A stretch of DNA of 64,000 nt from Gigaspora rosea (Eukaryota; Glomeromycota; Glomeromycetes; Diversisporales; Gigasporaceae): positions 403,648-467,647 of the forward strand of contig QKWP01000102.1 in the NCBI GenBank assembly GCA_003550325.1, written 5' to 3'. Both the position numbers and the translations under genes were made by a program. Of the stretch, positions 9,199 through 20,899 are shown piece after piece; within the stretch, counting starts at the first letter, position 1; every line of letters begins with the position of its first letter. Under the pieces are notes generated by a model, which saw nothing but the letters and a program-made list of their open reading frames with translations, was not told where the DNA came from and ran no database searches.

Positions 9199-12100
9199 AA
9201 AAAACATGAAACGAAAAAATAAAAAAAGCGAAACCTTGCAAGAACTTGCTAAAACTTGCAAAACTTGCAAAAACTTGAGAAAACTTGTGCCCATTTCTCT
9301 AAAGTAGCATTCCTGGAAATTTAGAAATTGCTAGGTGAAATCTGTTGTGTGTTCTTGCAAAGTTTTGGAAGTCTGAGTAGGCATGCACTAAGTTCTGAAA
9401 AGTTGTAAGTTTTCTTGCAAAGGGCTATATTCTTGTAAAATACGAAAAAAATTAAAAATAAATAAATAAAAAAAAAATAAAAACAAAACGAAAGCAAAAA
9501 AAAGTGAAAACAAGCGAAAGTAAAAAAAACAAAATAAAATAAAAAATCAACGTGAATAGATCTAATTAAAAAACAAAAGATCTAATCTGATCTTGTAATA
9601 CAGATATGCAGATTAATTTAGGTATATTCAAAGTATTTCGAAAATATAGTCCAATGCGTCCTTGGTATGATCCAGGTTACATATTTACCGATCCAGCCAG
9701 TCACAGCTAGTCCACTCAAAAAAATTTTGAATTTACTTTCGAAAACATTTTCGAAATATTTCGAAACCTGCAATATTTCGAAATACATTGTGAAATATTT
9801 TGAAATATATTGCATATGCGAAATTTTTCGAAAGATTTTGCATGTTTGCAAGATCTTTCGAAAGATTGCGCTACTATAAATTTGCTGATGTATATGTAAA
9901 ATTTTTACTGTAAAAAGCATTTAATGGATGAATTTAAAATCAAGATTTTTGTAGATTTGTACGTACACTCTTATAAATCAGTTTTTTTACAAGATTGTGC
10001 ATAGTTGCTTTACAAGTGCTAAAATTTTTTGTAATATTTTTATTATACGTAATGATAAGTTTCTGTAAAACTTTCATATCAATATAATTAAATTATTTAC
10101 TACTATACTATTATATATATATAATATATAATGAGTATAGTATGCTAATTTTTTATACTCAAATGTATTTTTGCGTTATACACCACTACTTTGCTTAGCC
10201 ATACATCACACAACTATTTGTAATACCATCATAAAACCTCCATAAATACACACTCTATAAATGCACACTATTTCTAAGCACACACTCAATCTCTGGCCCA
10301 AATATATACTTTTATAAGTGCACTTTCAGCTTATTGTTCCTTAAATGCACGTTACTAAAATTTGGTCCCAAGAACATGCATTTGTGGAAGTTTACTATAT
10401 ATATCTATCTGGTTTATTAACATTCTTTGGCCCATTTGTGAAATTTATATTGTGAAATAAATTCTACTTTTGAGAATTTTTATTTTATCATTAACATTTA
10501 TAATAAAAAATGAAAGAGAAATTTTTGAGCAATGATATGCCTGATTTTTCAATATTGGTTAACGGTCAAGTGTAATGTCAAAAAATTTTTAGGGTAATGA
10601 TTTGATTAAGGGATTTGCAAGTTACAGCATATATAAAATTTATAAAGATCTATATGCTTCATGAAAAAAAAGAGAATTTTACTTCTAAGCTAACAATTGT
10701 AACTTACAATATCATTAGTATTCTTTATTATACGAAAAATTTTTGTTATTTCATATTTTTATACTATCTATATTTATTTCCTTGCATGTCCAAACTTTTG
10801 AAGTATCTACTGTCTTCCTCTTTCATAATCACGTAGTCCATATCATACAATTTGTATGATTGTATGAAGGTTTTATTATGATGTGTTTATAAAGAGGTAT
10901 TTTTTATAATTTTATTAGTAAAGTAGTTGCAAACTTTGGTGTAATTATAAAAAGGTTTTACTATGATGTGATTATATAGGAGGAGACTATATAGGAAAAA
11001 GACAGTAATTTTAAAAGCTTTAAAATAGCATTTTATGACTAATGACACCTAGTATGGCGAGTCAGTTACTCCACAAAACAGTATGTCATATAACTTATGA
11101 TAAACTTAGTCAAAATGAAGTATTTAGATTTGGCAAGTTTGAAATTAGGATAGTCATTGGGAAAATAAAACCATTAATAATCTGTAGTGATTTTCAAATT
11201 TACCAAATAAGTGCAGAATCTTGTTTAAAAAATTGCAAAGATTTTCAAAATTTAGGTTTTGCAGTTTTTCGCCAAAAATTTGTGCAAATATTTAAAAAGT
11301 ATAATCTTTGCAAATTATAACAGGTGCTACCTATTATAATCTGTAATAATCTCCAAAATTATAACTACACAAGGAGAAAAACAATAAACAAAGCAAAATG
11401 ATAAATAAATAAATAAACAAATAAATAAAGTAAAAAAACTTATTTTTATTCACTTTTTTTTATCGTTTATTAAAATTTGAAATAATGATAGTGAGAATAA
11501 AAAGTAAATTTTTGGTTATTCCTTTAATAAGAAATAAATAGGATTTACTTTTTTTTGTTGTTGTTGTAAGATGAGGTTTTGCCTTTATCTTTATTAATAA
11601 ATGTATGAGATTCTTTATGGAATTTTTCAAATTTCAAATTATTATACAAGAGTTAAGACTCAGACTATAAATAAACTAATTATATCTAAATTATCTGCAA
11701 TCTAAACCTACTAGAGTAGTTAAAACTCATCTAGATTTGGATATAAAGAATTGAATTAGTAATTTTTCTAAACTTTGAGTGAAAATATTTTAGCAACTAT
11801 CCAACCAAATCCAATGAACTTTTTTTTGTTTGAATTGTATAAATATATAGAATTCAAATGAAAAAAATTTATTAAATTTGACTTAATAGTGTAGAGAAGC
11901 TATATTTAATCCAATTATATAACCAAATATCTATTTTTCTAAGTGCTAGTACAAAAGGTGAACAGGTATTAGTATTGTTTTTATGTAATTGGTCTGGTAG
12001 GCCACATGTACAATTATAAGTACAGAGAGCTCTGTTGCGAAAGGATATGTGTGAAGATTTAGTAGATGTAGATTGAGAAGATTGTATAGTAGATCTTGTG

Positions 12101-12274
12101 AAGATTTCCAATATACAAGTTTTGTACAGTATGGTTTCTATAACTATTTATAAGTTTTTTGTGAAATAAGCAAAGGGAGTTTAATAATATTAGATGCATT
12201 TTTGTAAGAGGTATATTGAAATACAATATTAATAAATACTAATTTTTTAAACTTATATAAACTTTAATGCCTTA
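9162..12274. other. AT-rich intergenic stretch with repeat relics, no gene seen
   Basis: A poly-A-rich tract (9163-9200) is followed by CTTGCAAAAACTTG words, a cluster of TTTCGAAA palindromes (9690-9880), a degenerate CATAAATGCA MITE relic (10226-10395) and AT-rich DNA. A 92-codon plus-strand frame at 11042-11320 sits partly on the recurrent TGCAAAGATTTTC repeat and lacks any domain, so I do not call it a gene. Confidence 0.5.
10226..10395. repeat. Degenerate copy of the CATAAATGCA MITE
   Basis: ACCTCCATAAATACACACTC, TAAATGCACGTTACTAA and AACATGCATTTGTGGAAGTT are spaced as in the intact MITE at 8821-9161 but have diverged. The terminal CAGTC is lost. Confidence 0.55.
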
Positions 12275-12445
12275 TAAGGGGCATGCCATTTATCATGTGA
12301 TTTTTACTATGGATATATAGTCGGAGGTAGTGATCACGTCTAAAATTATATTAATCAGTTAGAATTAGATAAAGTGATCACACCATACATGGATAGGGTT
12401 GGCTACTAAGTAAAAAATATCACGTGATAAATGGCACGCCTCTAA
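12275..12445. mobile_element. 170-bp palindromic MITE
   Basis: The left end AGGGGCATGCCATTTATCAT is mirrored by the right end, which reads AGAGGCGTGCCATTTATCAC on the other strand, with CATGTGAT/CACGTGAT continuing. The interior contains GTGATCAC words. A half copy of the same family is at 18481-18600, including the distinctive CCATGGATGGTGTGAT. There is no coding capacity. Confidence 0.72.
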
Positions 12446-12708
12446 TCTCTTTAAAATTAAAAATAAGAAAAATTCCTTTGTCAAAAATGTAGTTTATTTA
12501 AAAATCGGGAATTATATTTTGGTGCACCCTGCACCATAGTGCACTTCTAATCACGGGATATAAATAATGATCATCATATAATGATCATCAGATAAGTAAT
12601 TTTTTTTTTTAGTTTTATATTTTTTATATTCGTTACTAATATTGTAATACATTTTCTAACAGTTTATGTTGTTATACGGATTAAGCTAGAATGTTTTCAT
12701 TGTCGTTT

Positions 12709-13240
12709 TGCATTTTAGCATCTTTTATTTTGTTTTGTTGCTTGTTGGTGCCTTGTCATTTTGTTGTTTTAGTGTTTTCGTTTCATTTCGTCGCTCGCTA
12801 GTGCCTTGTGAATTGCTATCTTTTTGGTTAAAATATATAATACAGGACGTATAGTTTTATTGTATTAGTAGTTGTTTCAGTTTTTAGGTTTGTGAATGTT
12901 ACTAACGCGTCTTTTTTCTAGACTTGTTAAGGGCATTTTCGTTTCATCACTCGCTGGTACCTTGTGAATTGCTGTCTTGTTGGTTAAAATATGTAATTTG
13001 ATAGTTGCCAGGACGTATGGTTTTATTGTATTAGTAGTTGTTTCAATTTTTAGGTTCGTGAATTGTTGCTAATGCATCTTTTTTCTAGACTTGTTAAGGG
13101 TGTTTTCGTTTCGTCGCTCGTTGGTGCCTTGTGAATTGCTGTCTTGTTGTATAGTTCTATTGTATTAGTAGTTGTTCAGTTATTTAGATTTGCGAATTGT
13201 TACTAACGCGTCTTTTTTTTCAGGCTGGTTAAAGGGTTTT
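12709..13240 (+). repeat. Tandem modules of about 155-167 bp with intron-like signals
   Basis: The word GTRCCTTGTGAATTGCT recurs at 12801, 12957 and 13124, with a partial unit before and after. Between units lie GTATRGTTTTATTG, a donor-like start, and GTTACTAACGCGTC followed by TTTTTTCTAG, a branch site with acceptor. An alternative reading of the modules is open for about 20 codons. They look like duplicated exons, but decayed ones. See findings. Confidence 0.65.
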
Positions 13241-13790
13241 GGAGCTTCTCTTTTCCTTGGATGTATGATTCGTTTTTTCATTATTTTTGTTGTTTTGAAT
13301 TATGGAATGTTTCTCTTCATTTTCTAGGTCTTGTTATAGGCGTTTTTGAACTTTCTTGGAATTCTGAAAAATTTTTTTTGCTTCTTTGTGTATTGTTTTT
13401 TGTATGTGATAACTACTATTTTTTTTTCTTTGAGATGTCGCTTATCGCTTTTCCGATTACATTACGAAATTACCTTGTTGGGTCATCGTTATTGGCACAA
13501 TGAATATTTTCATCATTGTTGTCGTGGCTACTGGAGTTTATTGCGTTGGTGGTTAGTATTGTTACTGTTGGGAAAGACTTGGATTTTGTCGCTTTCTCCG
13601 TTGTATGTTGTCATTTATTCGACGCATTGGTGATAAGTATAAAAAGTCGATTGTAATTATCGTGATTTTAGTTTCATCACTGGTGTATTATACACCATAC
13701 GTATGTTGCTGGAGTGAATTCGCTATTGTAGTTCTATAGGTGTTTTGTTAGTGGTGAATTTGTGAATTCATCGATATAGTTTTGCGCGGT

Positions 13791-13852
13791 TAGTTAGGGT
13801 TAGGGTTAGATTCGCGTTATAGTTAGGTTCGCGTTAGGGTTAGGGTTGGGGT
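13791..13852 (+). repeat. Interstitial telomere-like tract
   Basis: Several GTTAGGGTTAGGGTTAG runs alternate with GTTCGCGTTA variants. It sits inside the inverted-repeat element, not at a chromosome end. Confidence 0.8.
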
Positions 13853-14296
13853 ATAATAGGGTTTCTTGTTAACATGCGATAATCTATATAAATAAAAAAA
13901 ATTTCAAATGACTACATTAGTACGTATTTGTTATATTTTTAATAAATTAAAATGTAATACTACTGAATGTCGATCACAATGATCACATGATAAGGGGTGC
14001 TCCGTGGTGCAGATGCACCAAAAAATAAAACCCTTAAAAATCTATTAATTTGTCAAAGGTTTTTAATTTGATTTTTTTTAAAAAAGTTATAATTTAAGGT
14101 AAGCATAGGTATTATAGCACAGTACCAATTATGGCACACATATGATATCTTGTGATCCAATAATCAAAATCAGATGATTTTGCTACCATTCGATTCGTTA
14201 TGATAAAAAGAATCGAGTAGTAATAAAATTACCTGATTCTGATCACTGGATCACAAAATATTGATACTTAAATAAAATAAGTAAAATTTTTAATTT

Positions 14297-15147
14297 TAAT
14301 TGATAATCCATCTGTCAACTAGAGAAATGGTGTTCTTCCATATAAAAGTTTTTTTTACTAAGTTAACAATATATGTCCACTAATTGAAAGTTGTAGAGCT
14401 CGTCGAAACGCATCTTATGGTGGTTAATCATCCAAATTGGCCCAGTGGATAGTGAGATATCATCAAAAAATGATTGCTGACTATATAAAATTCTGTGATA
14501 CAGATTACATATGAAAATTACTATAGGCGAAATGTGACGTGCTTCCATCTAAAAGTTTTTTCTTACTAAGTTAGCAGCACATGTCCACTAATTGAAGGTT
14601 GTAGAGCTTGTCGTGATGCATTTAATGGCAGTTAGATGATCCAAATCGGCCTAGTGGATAGCAAGATATCGTCAAAAAACAATTGCCCGACTATATAAAA
14701 TCTCTATATAAACAATATTTGTTTACATAGAGATTTTATATAGTCAGCCAATCATTTTTTGATGATATCTCGCCATCTACTGGGCCGATTTGGATGATCT
14801 AACCACTATTAAATGCATCTCGATGAGCTCTATAACTTTTAATTAATAGACATGTGCCGTTAACTTAGTAAGAAAAAACCTTAAAATTGAAGCATGCCAT
14901 ATTTCACCTATAGTGATTTTATATGTAATCTGTATCACAGAATTTTATATAGTTAGCCAATTGTTTTTCGATGATATCTCGCCATCCACTATGCCGATTT
15001 AGATGATCTAACCACCGTTAGATGCGTCTCGACAAGCTCTACAACTTTCAATTAGTGGACATGCATCATTAACTTAGTAAGAAAAATTTTATATGGAAGA
15101 ACGCCACATTTTGCCATTCTCAAGTTGACAGATGGATTATTAGTTAA
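14297..15147. mobile_element. Foldback element 1, two units per arm
   Basis: Terminal GATAATCCATCTGTCAAC is inverted at the right end. Each arm is two tandem copies of a unit of about 210 bp with landmarks TTACTAAGTTAAC, GTCCACTAATTGAAAGTTGT, GTTAGATCATCCAAATCGG and GACTATATAAAATCTC. The arms meet near 14715 at AAACAATATTTGTTT. A single strand could fold over almost its full length. No open reading frame of note. Confidence 0.8.
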
Positions 15148-15183
15148 GTTTTAATAAAACCTAATTGTAGTATGTTAATAGAG

Positions 15184-15470
15184 ACTTTTTTTATTAAGTA
15201 AATCGACCTTCATTATTAAGACAATTTTGTTCATCATTACAAATTCTACTTATTTCTAAATGTTCATAAAAATCGGATAATGTTTTATTAAGTTATTTGT
15301 AAAAGTATACTTGCATTATAATAGGCTCTTTTGGCACAAAAAGGCATTTTATAAAAATCAATTAATAAAAAATTATCTGATTTTTATGAAATTTAGAGAT
15401 AAGTAGAACATATAATGATTAATAAAATTGTCTTACTAATGAAGGTCAGTTTACTTAATAAAAATTTGCT
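15184..15470. repeat. Palindrome of about 285 bp
   Basis: Left TTATTAAGTAAATCGACCTTC is inverted at the right as ATTAAGTAAACTGACCTTC. Matching continues through AAGACAATTTTGTT and AAAAATCGGATAAT to a short centre near 15330. It is a MITE-like foldback next to the first foldback and inside the same outer inverted repeat. Confidence 0.7.
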
Positions 15471-15911
15471 ACCAACGCATTAAAGTTATTTTTTTTAGTC
15501 TTTTAAATTTTAATATTTTATTGCTAGTAATTTGTGGTGTAATGATTAGAATAAAATTATTCTAGTACTATTCAACTCATCTTACTGAGGCGATTTGAAT
15601 GGTACCAAAATCGTTCAATTCTGATTGCTAGATTACAAGATATCACATGTGTGCCATAATTGGTACACGTATAATAATTTGTTAATTTTTTAGCTTTTAT
15701 TTCAATTTGCAATATTGTGTGTTCTAGTGATTAGAATCAAACAATTTTGGTATCATTTGATTTGTCTCGATATGACAAATTAAATGATAGCAAAATCGTT
15801 TGATTCTAATCATTAGATCACATGATAATGGCTATTAAAGTTACCTGCGCCATAATACCTATACTAACTTTAAGTTTTACTAATTATGAATAGATGTTTT
15901 TTACTATCGAG

Positions 15912-17243
15912 TAGGGTTCCGAAGTTTGATCCGGGTTTGATTTGAGTTTGATCAAACCCCAAATTAAACCAAACTCAAACTATAAATTTTATAATGTTTG
16001 AGATCAAACCCAAATTCAAATAAAAATAATCAATTTCAAACCAAACCCAAATACTATAATAAGTTTGATTTGAGTTTGATTTGAAGTTTGCAAACTAGTT
16101 TGAGTTTGAATGACATATATATATATTTTTATATTTTAAATGATAATCAGTCTGTCAACTGGAGAGTGATCATAGGCGAAATGTGAGTGCTTCCATTTAA
16201 AACTTTTTTTCTTACTAAGTTAATGATACATGTCCACTAATTGAAAGTTGTAAAGCTCGTTGAGATGCATCTAACGGTGGTTAGATCATCTAAATTGGCC
16301 TGTTGGATGGCGAGATATCATCAAAAAAACGATTGGCAGACTATATAAAACTTAGTGATCAGATTACATGTGAAAATCACTATAGGCGAAATGTAACATT
16401 CTTCCATCTAAAACATTTTTTCTTACTAAGTTAACGATACATTTCCACTAATTGAAAGTTGTAGAGCTCATCGAGACGCATCTAATGGTGGTTAGATCAT
16501 CCAAATTGGCACAGTGGATGGCGAGATGTCGTCAAAAAACGATTGGCCGACTATATAAAACTCAAAGATGCAGATTACATATGAAAATCACTATAGGCGA
16601 AATGTGGCGTTCTTCCTTCTAAAACTTTTTTTCTTACTAAGTTAACGATACTTGTTCACTAATTGAAAGTCGTAGAGCTCGTCGAGACGCACCTAACGGT
16701 GGTTAGATCATCCAAATCGGCCTAGTGGATGGCGAGATAACACTGAAAAACGATTGGCCGACTATATAAAATCTCTATATAAACAATATTTGTTTATATA
16801 GAGATTTTATATAGTCGGCCAATCGTTTTTTGACGATATCTCGCCATCCACTGGGCTGATTTGGATGATCTAACCACTGTTAGTGCGTCTCGATGAGCTC
16901 TACAATTTTCAATTAGTGGGCATGTATTGTTAACTTAGTAAGAAAAAAGTTTTAGATGGAAGCACGCCACATTTCGCCTATAGTGATTTTTATATGATTA
17001 CTCTCTAGTTGACTGGTGGATTATTAATTAAAATATAAAAATATATTTATATTATTCAAACTCAAACTAACTTGCAAACTTCAAACTCAAATTCAAACCA
17101 AACTCAAATTTAACTAAAAAGTTTGCTTCAAATCAAACTCAATTATTTTTTTTAATCATAGTTTGGGTTTGGGTTTGATTTCAAATCAAATCAAACCCAA
17201 ATCTGACCTAAAGTTTGATTTGATCTGGGTTTGTGGGAACCCT
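15912..17243. mobile_element. TTTGAGTTTGA-repeat element split by foldback element 2
   Basis: The left end AGGGTTCCGAAGTTTGATCC has an inverted partner at the right, AGGGTTCCCACAAACCCAG. Both flanks of about 200 bp are built from short tandem words (GTTTGAKTTGA, CAAACTCAAA) in opposite orientation. Foldback element 2 sits at the centre. A plausible reading is that the foldback inserted into, or together with, a palindromic MITE. No duplication could be fixed in this AT-rich context. Confidence 0.55.
16139..17034. mobile_element. Foldback element 2, asymmetric arms (three units against one)
   Basis: It has the same terminal and unit sequences as foldback element 1 (AATCAGTCTGTCAACTGGAG at the left, TTGACTGGTGGATTATTAAT at the right). 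The left arm contains three tandem units, beginning near 16195, 16400 and 16610. The right arm contains one, after the centre near 16795 (AAACAATATTTGTTTATATA). The asymmetry implies unit gain or loss in one arm. Confidence 0.78.
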
Positions 17244-17940
17244 GCTATTTAGTACTATATTATTATTATTTTATTTAAATTTTACAATTTTTTTTATTTA
17301 ATTAGTAAATTATTTTAAAGAGAAAAAAATAATAAACTTTATAATAAACAAAATCAGAAATTCTTATATTTTTTCTATAGTATAAAAATGAAACTTGTTT
17401 ATATATAAAAGTTTTTTTTATTAAGTAACTCTTCCATGTTGCTTTATTGAAAGTTGTAGAGCTAATTTTTACAATTCTAAAAATAAGCTACTCCTTTAAA
17501 TTGAACCAAAAACCTAAAAATTTCTAACATCCAAAAATAAGCTACCTTATATTTTCAAGTTAAAAATATTAGTAATTTTTTTATTCTGAAAATAAGCTAT
17601 CTTTCAAATTCATGCATATACTAGTAATCATACAATCTAATATTACTACTACTATTCTATTAGTGAATAAACAAGTTTTTAATAACTTATAGTATACTAA
17701 AAAAATTACAATTGTTACTGGAAACTTGTTTTTTTAGTTACAATATCATAAACAATACCATTGTTTTCTAATTGAAGATTTATATATGTATGTACATATA
17801 TGCGCATATATCTTCTTCCCACAATAACCAATATTACAATCTAAAAAAATTAAAATAAATAATTAAATATATATTTAAATAAATCGAAAAGAATAAATTA
17901 TTATAAAAAATAAATAAACTAGGTTAACAGGAACAGTTAT
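17244..17940. other. AT-rich stretch with repeat fragments, no gene seen
   Basis: A fragment of the foldback unit (17400-17470, with GAAAGTTGTAGAGCT) and ATAAGCTACC words related to the 18646-18952 element are recognisable. The rest is AT-rich without a gene. Confidence 0.5.
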
Positions 17941-18215
17941 ATGTCTAGAGCTAAATGTATGATCACATAGTAATACAATTGAGTAGATCATTAGCACAAA
18001 TCACATAACTGACAGACAGACAAAATTCAAGTCTGAACTCTAGTACATTCAGTTACATGGCAATACAATTGAGTAGATAATTAGTACAAATTACAAGTGG
18101 ACAGACAGACAAAATTCAAGTTTGAGCTCTAGTACATATATTCACATAGTTATGCAATTGGTAAATCATGCTGTACAAACAAATTACATAGGTGAACAAA
18201 CAAACAAAATTTGGC
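17941..18215. repeat. Tandem repeat, about 90 bp times three
   Basis: ACATAGTAATACAATTGAGT, ACATGGCAATACAATTGAGT and ACATAGTTATGCAATTGGT begin successive units. Each is followed by TAGTACAAATTACA and GACAGACAAAATTCAAG variants. The third unit is the most diverged. Confidence 0.72.
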
Positions 18216-18480
18216 AATTGATCAGAAAATGTGAGTCCTCCATTATGCTCTGGACAATAAAATAAAAAATAAAACAAAATATATATTTAAATAAATCAAA
18301 AAGTAATAGATTATTATAATAAAATAAATAAATAAGTTAAATAAAAAAAATTAATTAAAATAATAATTAAAAAAATAAATTAAATTAAATTAAAATTTGA
18401 TTAAAAAAATATTTAAAATAAGAATAAAAAAAAATATAATAAAAAATTAAAAGAAAATAAAGTGTAAAAAAAAATTAAAA

Positions 18481-18600
18481 TAAGGAGCATGCTATTTATT
18501 ACATAATGTTTTTTACCTAATAGCCACTCCATCCATGGATGGTGTGATTACTCTAATTTCAATTCAGATTGGTTAATATAATGACTAATTTTTATAATAT
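18481..18600. repeat. Half copy of the 12275-12445 MITE
   Basis: AAGGAGCATGCTATTTATTA, TTTTTTACCTAATAGCCA and CCATGGATGGTGTGATTA correspond, on the opposite strand, to the right half of the MITE at 12275-12445. The other end is missing. Confidence 0.6.
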
Positions 18601-18645
18601 ATTATATAAATATATATAATATTAAATAATACTTGATCTACTATA

Positions 18646-18952
18646 TATTCCCGAAAATAAGCAACCTTTTTTGGCCAAAAAATTACACAAAAAAATGGGG
18701 TGTTGCTTATTTCGAAATATTGAATTTTTTGAAAAAATTGAAAAACGTACTAATAAAAAGTAGTCCAAATGACACCAAATTTTACTATAAGTGTATTTTT
18801 ATGCGCTGAACAACTTTACTTAATCGACTTTTTGAAGTTTACTTAGTAGAAAAAAGTTTTATATGTAGCAACTGCTAACGTGTTTTTTAAGATTTTTGAA
18901 AAAAAACAGAGGGGTTGCTTATTTTAGGGGGTTGCTTATTTTCGGGAATATA
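18646..18952. mobile_element. TIR MITE ending TATTCCCGAAAATAAGCAACC
   Basis: The left terminus TATTCCCGAAAATAAGCAAC is repeated inverted at the right (GTTGCTTATTTTCGGGAATA) and sits in a TATA context on both sides, compatible with a TA duplication. The AATAAGCAACC/GGTTGCTTATT word is repeated inside each end. Related fragments occur at 17490-17610 and 35640-35760. Confidence 0.72.
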
Positions 18953-19060
18953 TGGTACTAGTCTGTATTAAATAATTTTAATACCAAAATGTCCATCTCA
19001 ATAAGATAATTCTAACAAGCTCAAACTATTATAATCCAATTACAGGGTCATAAAATTGCA

Positions 19061-19076
19061 AAGATTTTGTATTATT
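19061..19076. repeat. 3'-side target-site duplication of LINE B
   Basis: AAGATTTTGTATTATT is identical to 30693-30708 on the other side of LINE B. It directly abuts the T-rich tract that is the LINE's A-tail on the minus strand. Confidence 0.88.
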
Positions 19077-19092
19077 TTTTATTTTTTTTTTG

Positions 19093-19899
19093 GGCAATCC
19101 TGCTTTTATTATTTGAGATACGAGTATACTACTCTAGGATTTTAAAACTAATGCCTACGATCCCCTCCCTATCACAATAAAGACTCATCTGGTTACCAAA
19201 GTACCTGAATGCGATCTGCCACAGTCAAGATTTGTCTCCAATTTTCTGTTTTCTAACGTATAGAGAACTTTCAAATTATTATTGATAAGCTCTTGCTAGC
19301 TTTGTCAGAACAACCCCTATTCTCTGTTTTTCTGTGGTTTGGCCGATGACATCCAAAATGGTCTTATTGCACCCTCTATACAATTTCCTAAGATGCGCTT
19401 TGCTTCTTTCACCAACATTTCAAATTTGTCCAGAGGCTTGTTCTCTACTTCAGGCCCGCCCTGGGTAACTTTTTCATTACTTGCTTTCTTCCTTTTCTGC
19501 TGACTTTCCACTTCTTTAATGTCCTCTTCCTTTGCGTCAACTTTACGCTTCCTTACTTTCTTTATGTTCCTTTCTTTTTCCTATTCAGCTACAGCTTCGC
19601 ATCTGGGTTTCCAAATTTTTTCTGTAAATTTCACGTTCATTCTTTCAAAAATTTTATTTTTCTTCTTTATTTCTGTGTGTGACTCTTCTTGCTTTATTAC
19701 AAGAACCAGACCCTGCAATACAAGCTTTCTTCTCTTTTTTCTGTCTTTGTCACCAACTCTGGCCCAGAGGGTTTCTTATTTTCATTTTTGTTCAGGGCCC
19801 CAATCCAACTTCTTATCTTCAAGAGCTTCTTTAAATACTTCAGCCTTTTTGTCTTCCCATACTTTTTGTAGCGGGATACATTCTGCTAAGTGATCTTGT
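19093..19899 (-). pseudogene. LINE B Cys-rich tail and 3' region
   Basis: The frame beyond the insertion begins TQDHLAECIPLQKVWEDKK, matching TQDYLADCNYY in LINE C. The paired Cys in this segment suggests a zinc-binding element as in other LINE C-termini. Further on come KIWKPRCEAVAE (a stop where Trp is likely), then a basic stretch and the frame 19511-19317 (SQQKRKKASNEKVTQGGPEV, FEMLVKEAKRILGNCIEGA). The remaining 220 bp are 3' untranslated, ending in an A-rich tail. Confidence 0.72.
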
Positions 19900-20899
19900 G
19901 TCTCTATTAGAGATTGAAATCAGTCAAATTTTTTGTGATCGGTCATTGATCGAACATGTGCAAGATAGATCAATCTATAATCGATTATGTGCTTTGATTG
20001 ATCAAAATCGTTTGATAGATCAAAATCAGTTGATCAATCATAATCGATCATGTATTTTGATTGGTCAATATGTTTAATCAGTCAAATTGTTTAAATCGAT
20101 CATAATTTATGACCAATCATATCATACATTATAATTCATGGAGAAAAGAAATTTTATTCATTATTAATTTCTCTATATGGAATTATATAACTTTCTGACT
20201 TGTAAAAAATGGTTATTCATCAATAAAAATAAACGTTCTTTAATGGATCGAAGTAAGTGCAAAATAAGTAGAATTAATGTTTAACTGCACTTAAAAATTC
20301 AAGCGAATAATGTAGCTAGTGTTGCGCCATTTATATGATACCTGAATAATTTTAGAGTACAATACATACTGTACGTACTGAATGCACAGTACATATAGTT
20401 CTTTTCTAGCATCTGATTAAGTGATCTGCAAAAACTTTACCGTACGTGGCACATTACTAAATATATTGATATAAAAAAAAAACAAAAAAACTTCAATTAA
20501 GGGGTTTCAGAATTAAAATTCGTAAATCTTATTTTGACAATGCCCTAAGCATTATAAAGACCCTATACTAAACAATATTTAGAAAGAAAGGCTAAGTGTC
20601 ATGATTGTGGGCGGATAAACTTGTGAATAAGAAAGAAGTTGAGACTATTGCTTAAAATCCCTATTTATTATACCTAAAAAAGAAGCCAAAGACCCGACCA
20701 AGGTCTTGACCTTACTTTTTAATTTTTCTCAGTTTTTTGGGTTTGTTCGTACTTTTTTCTGAATTATTTTCGTTTACTATGTTAATTTAAATTTTATGAT
20801 ACTTTAATATAATTTTATATATTTTGAACCTAACATGCATATGACTATGTATTATTATTTTATTTCACTTCATTATTAATTTTATCACCAAAATACAGA

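Larger units (their letters stand above)
12517..14024 (+). mobile_element. Inverted-repeat element with exon-like tandem modules
   Basis: Ends are TTTTGGTGCACCCTGCACCA and, inverted, TTTTTTGGTGCATCTGCACC, with further GTGCAC and ATCACRNGAT similarity inside, giving an element of about 1.5 kb. The interior has a tandem array (12709-13240), a 370-bp T-rich region with weak open frames (13261-13633) and a telomere-like tract (13791-13852). No transposase is recognised and no clear duplication was found, so the exact boundaries are approximate. Confidence 0.62.
14091..15872. mobile_element. Outer inverted-repeat element enclosing two palindromes
   Basis: The left end AAGCATAGGTATTATAGCAC is matched inverted at the right by AGTATAGGTATTATGGCGCA. 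Inside each end lies the recurrent motif 'TGTGATCCAATAATCAAAATC ... CCATTCGATTC' in opposite orientation. Between them are a foldback element (14297-15147) and a second palindrome (15184-15470), so the structure is nested. No coding sequence is seen. Confidence 0.6.

Noticed and set aside
11042..11320. 92-codon plus-strand frame
   Set aside because: The second half is the recurrent TGCAAAGATTTTC repeat seen in several places. There is no signal peptide, domain or codon bias.
13261..13633. Two overlapping Phe/Leu/Trp-rich frames
   Set aside because: T-rich DNA produces hydrophobic frames by chance. They sit inside an inverted-repeat element and show no domain.
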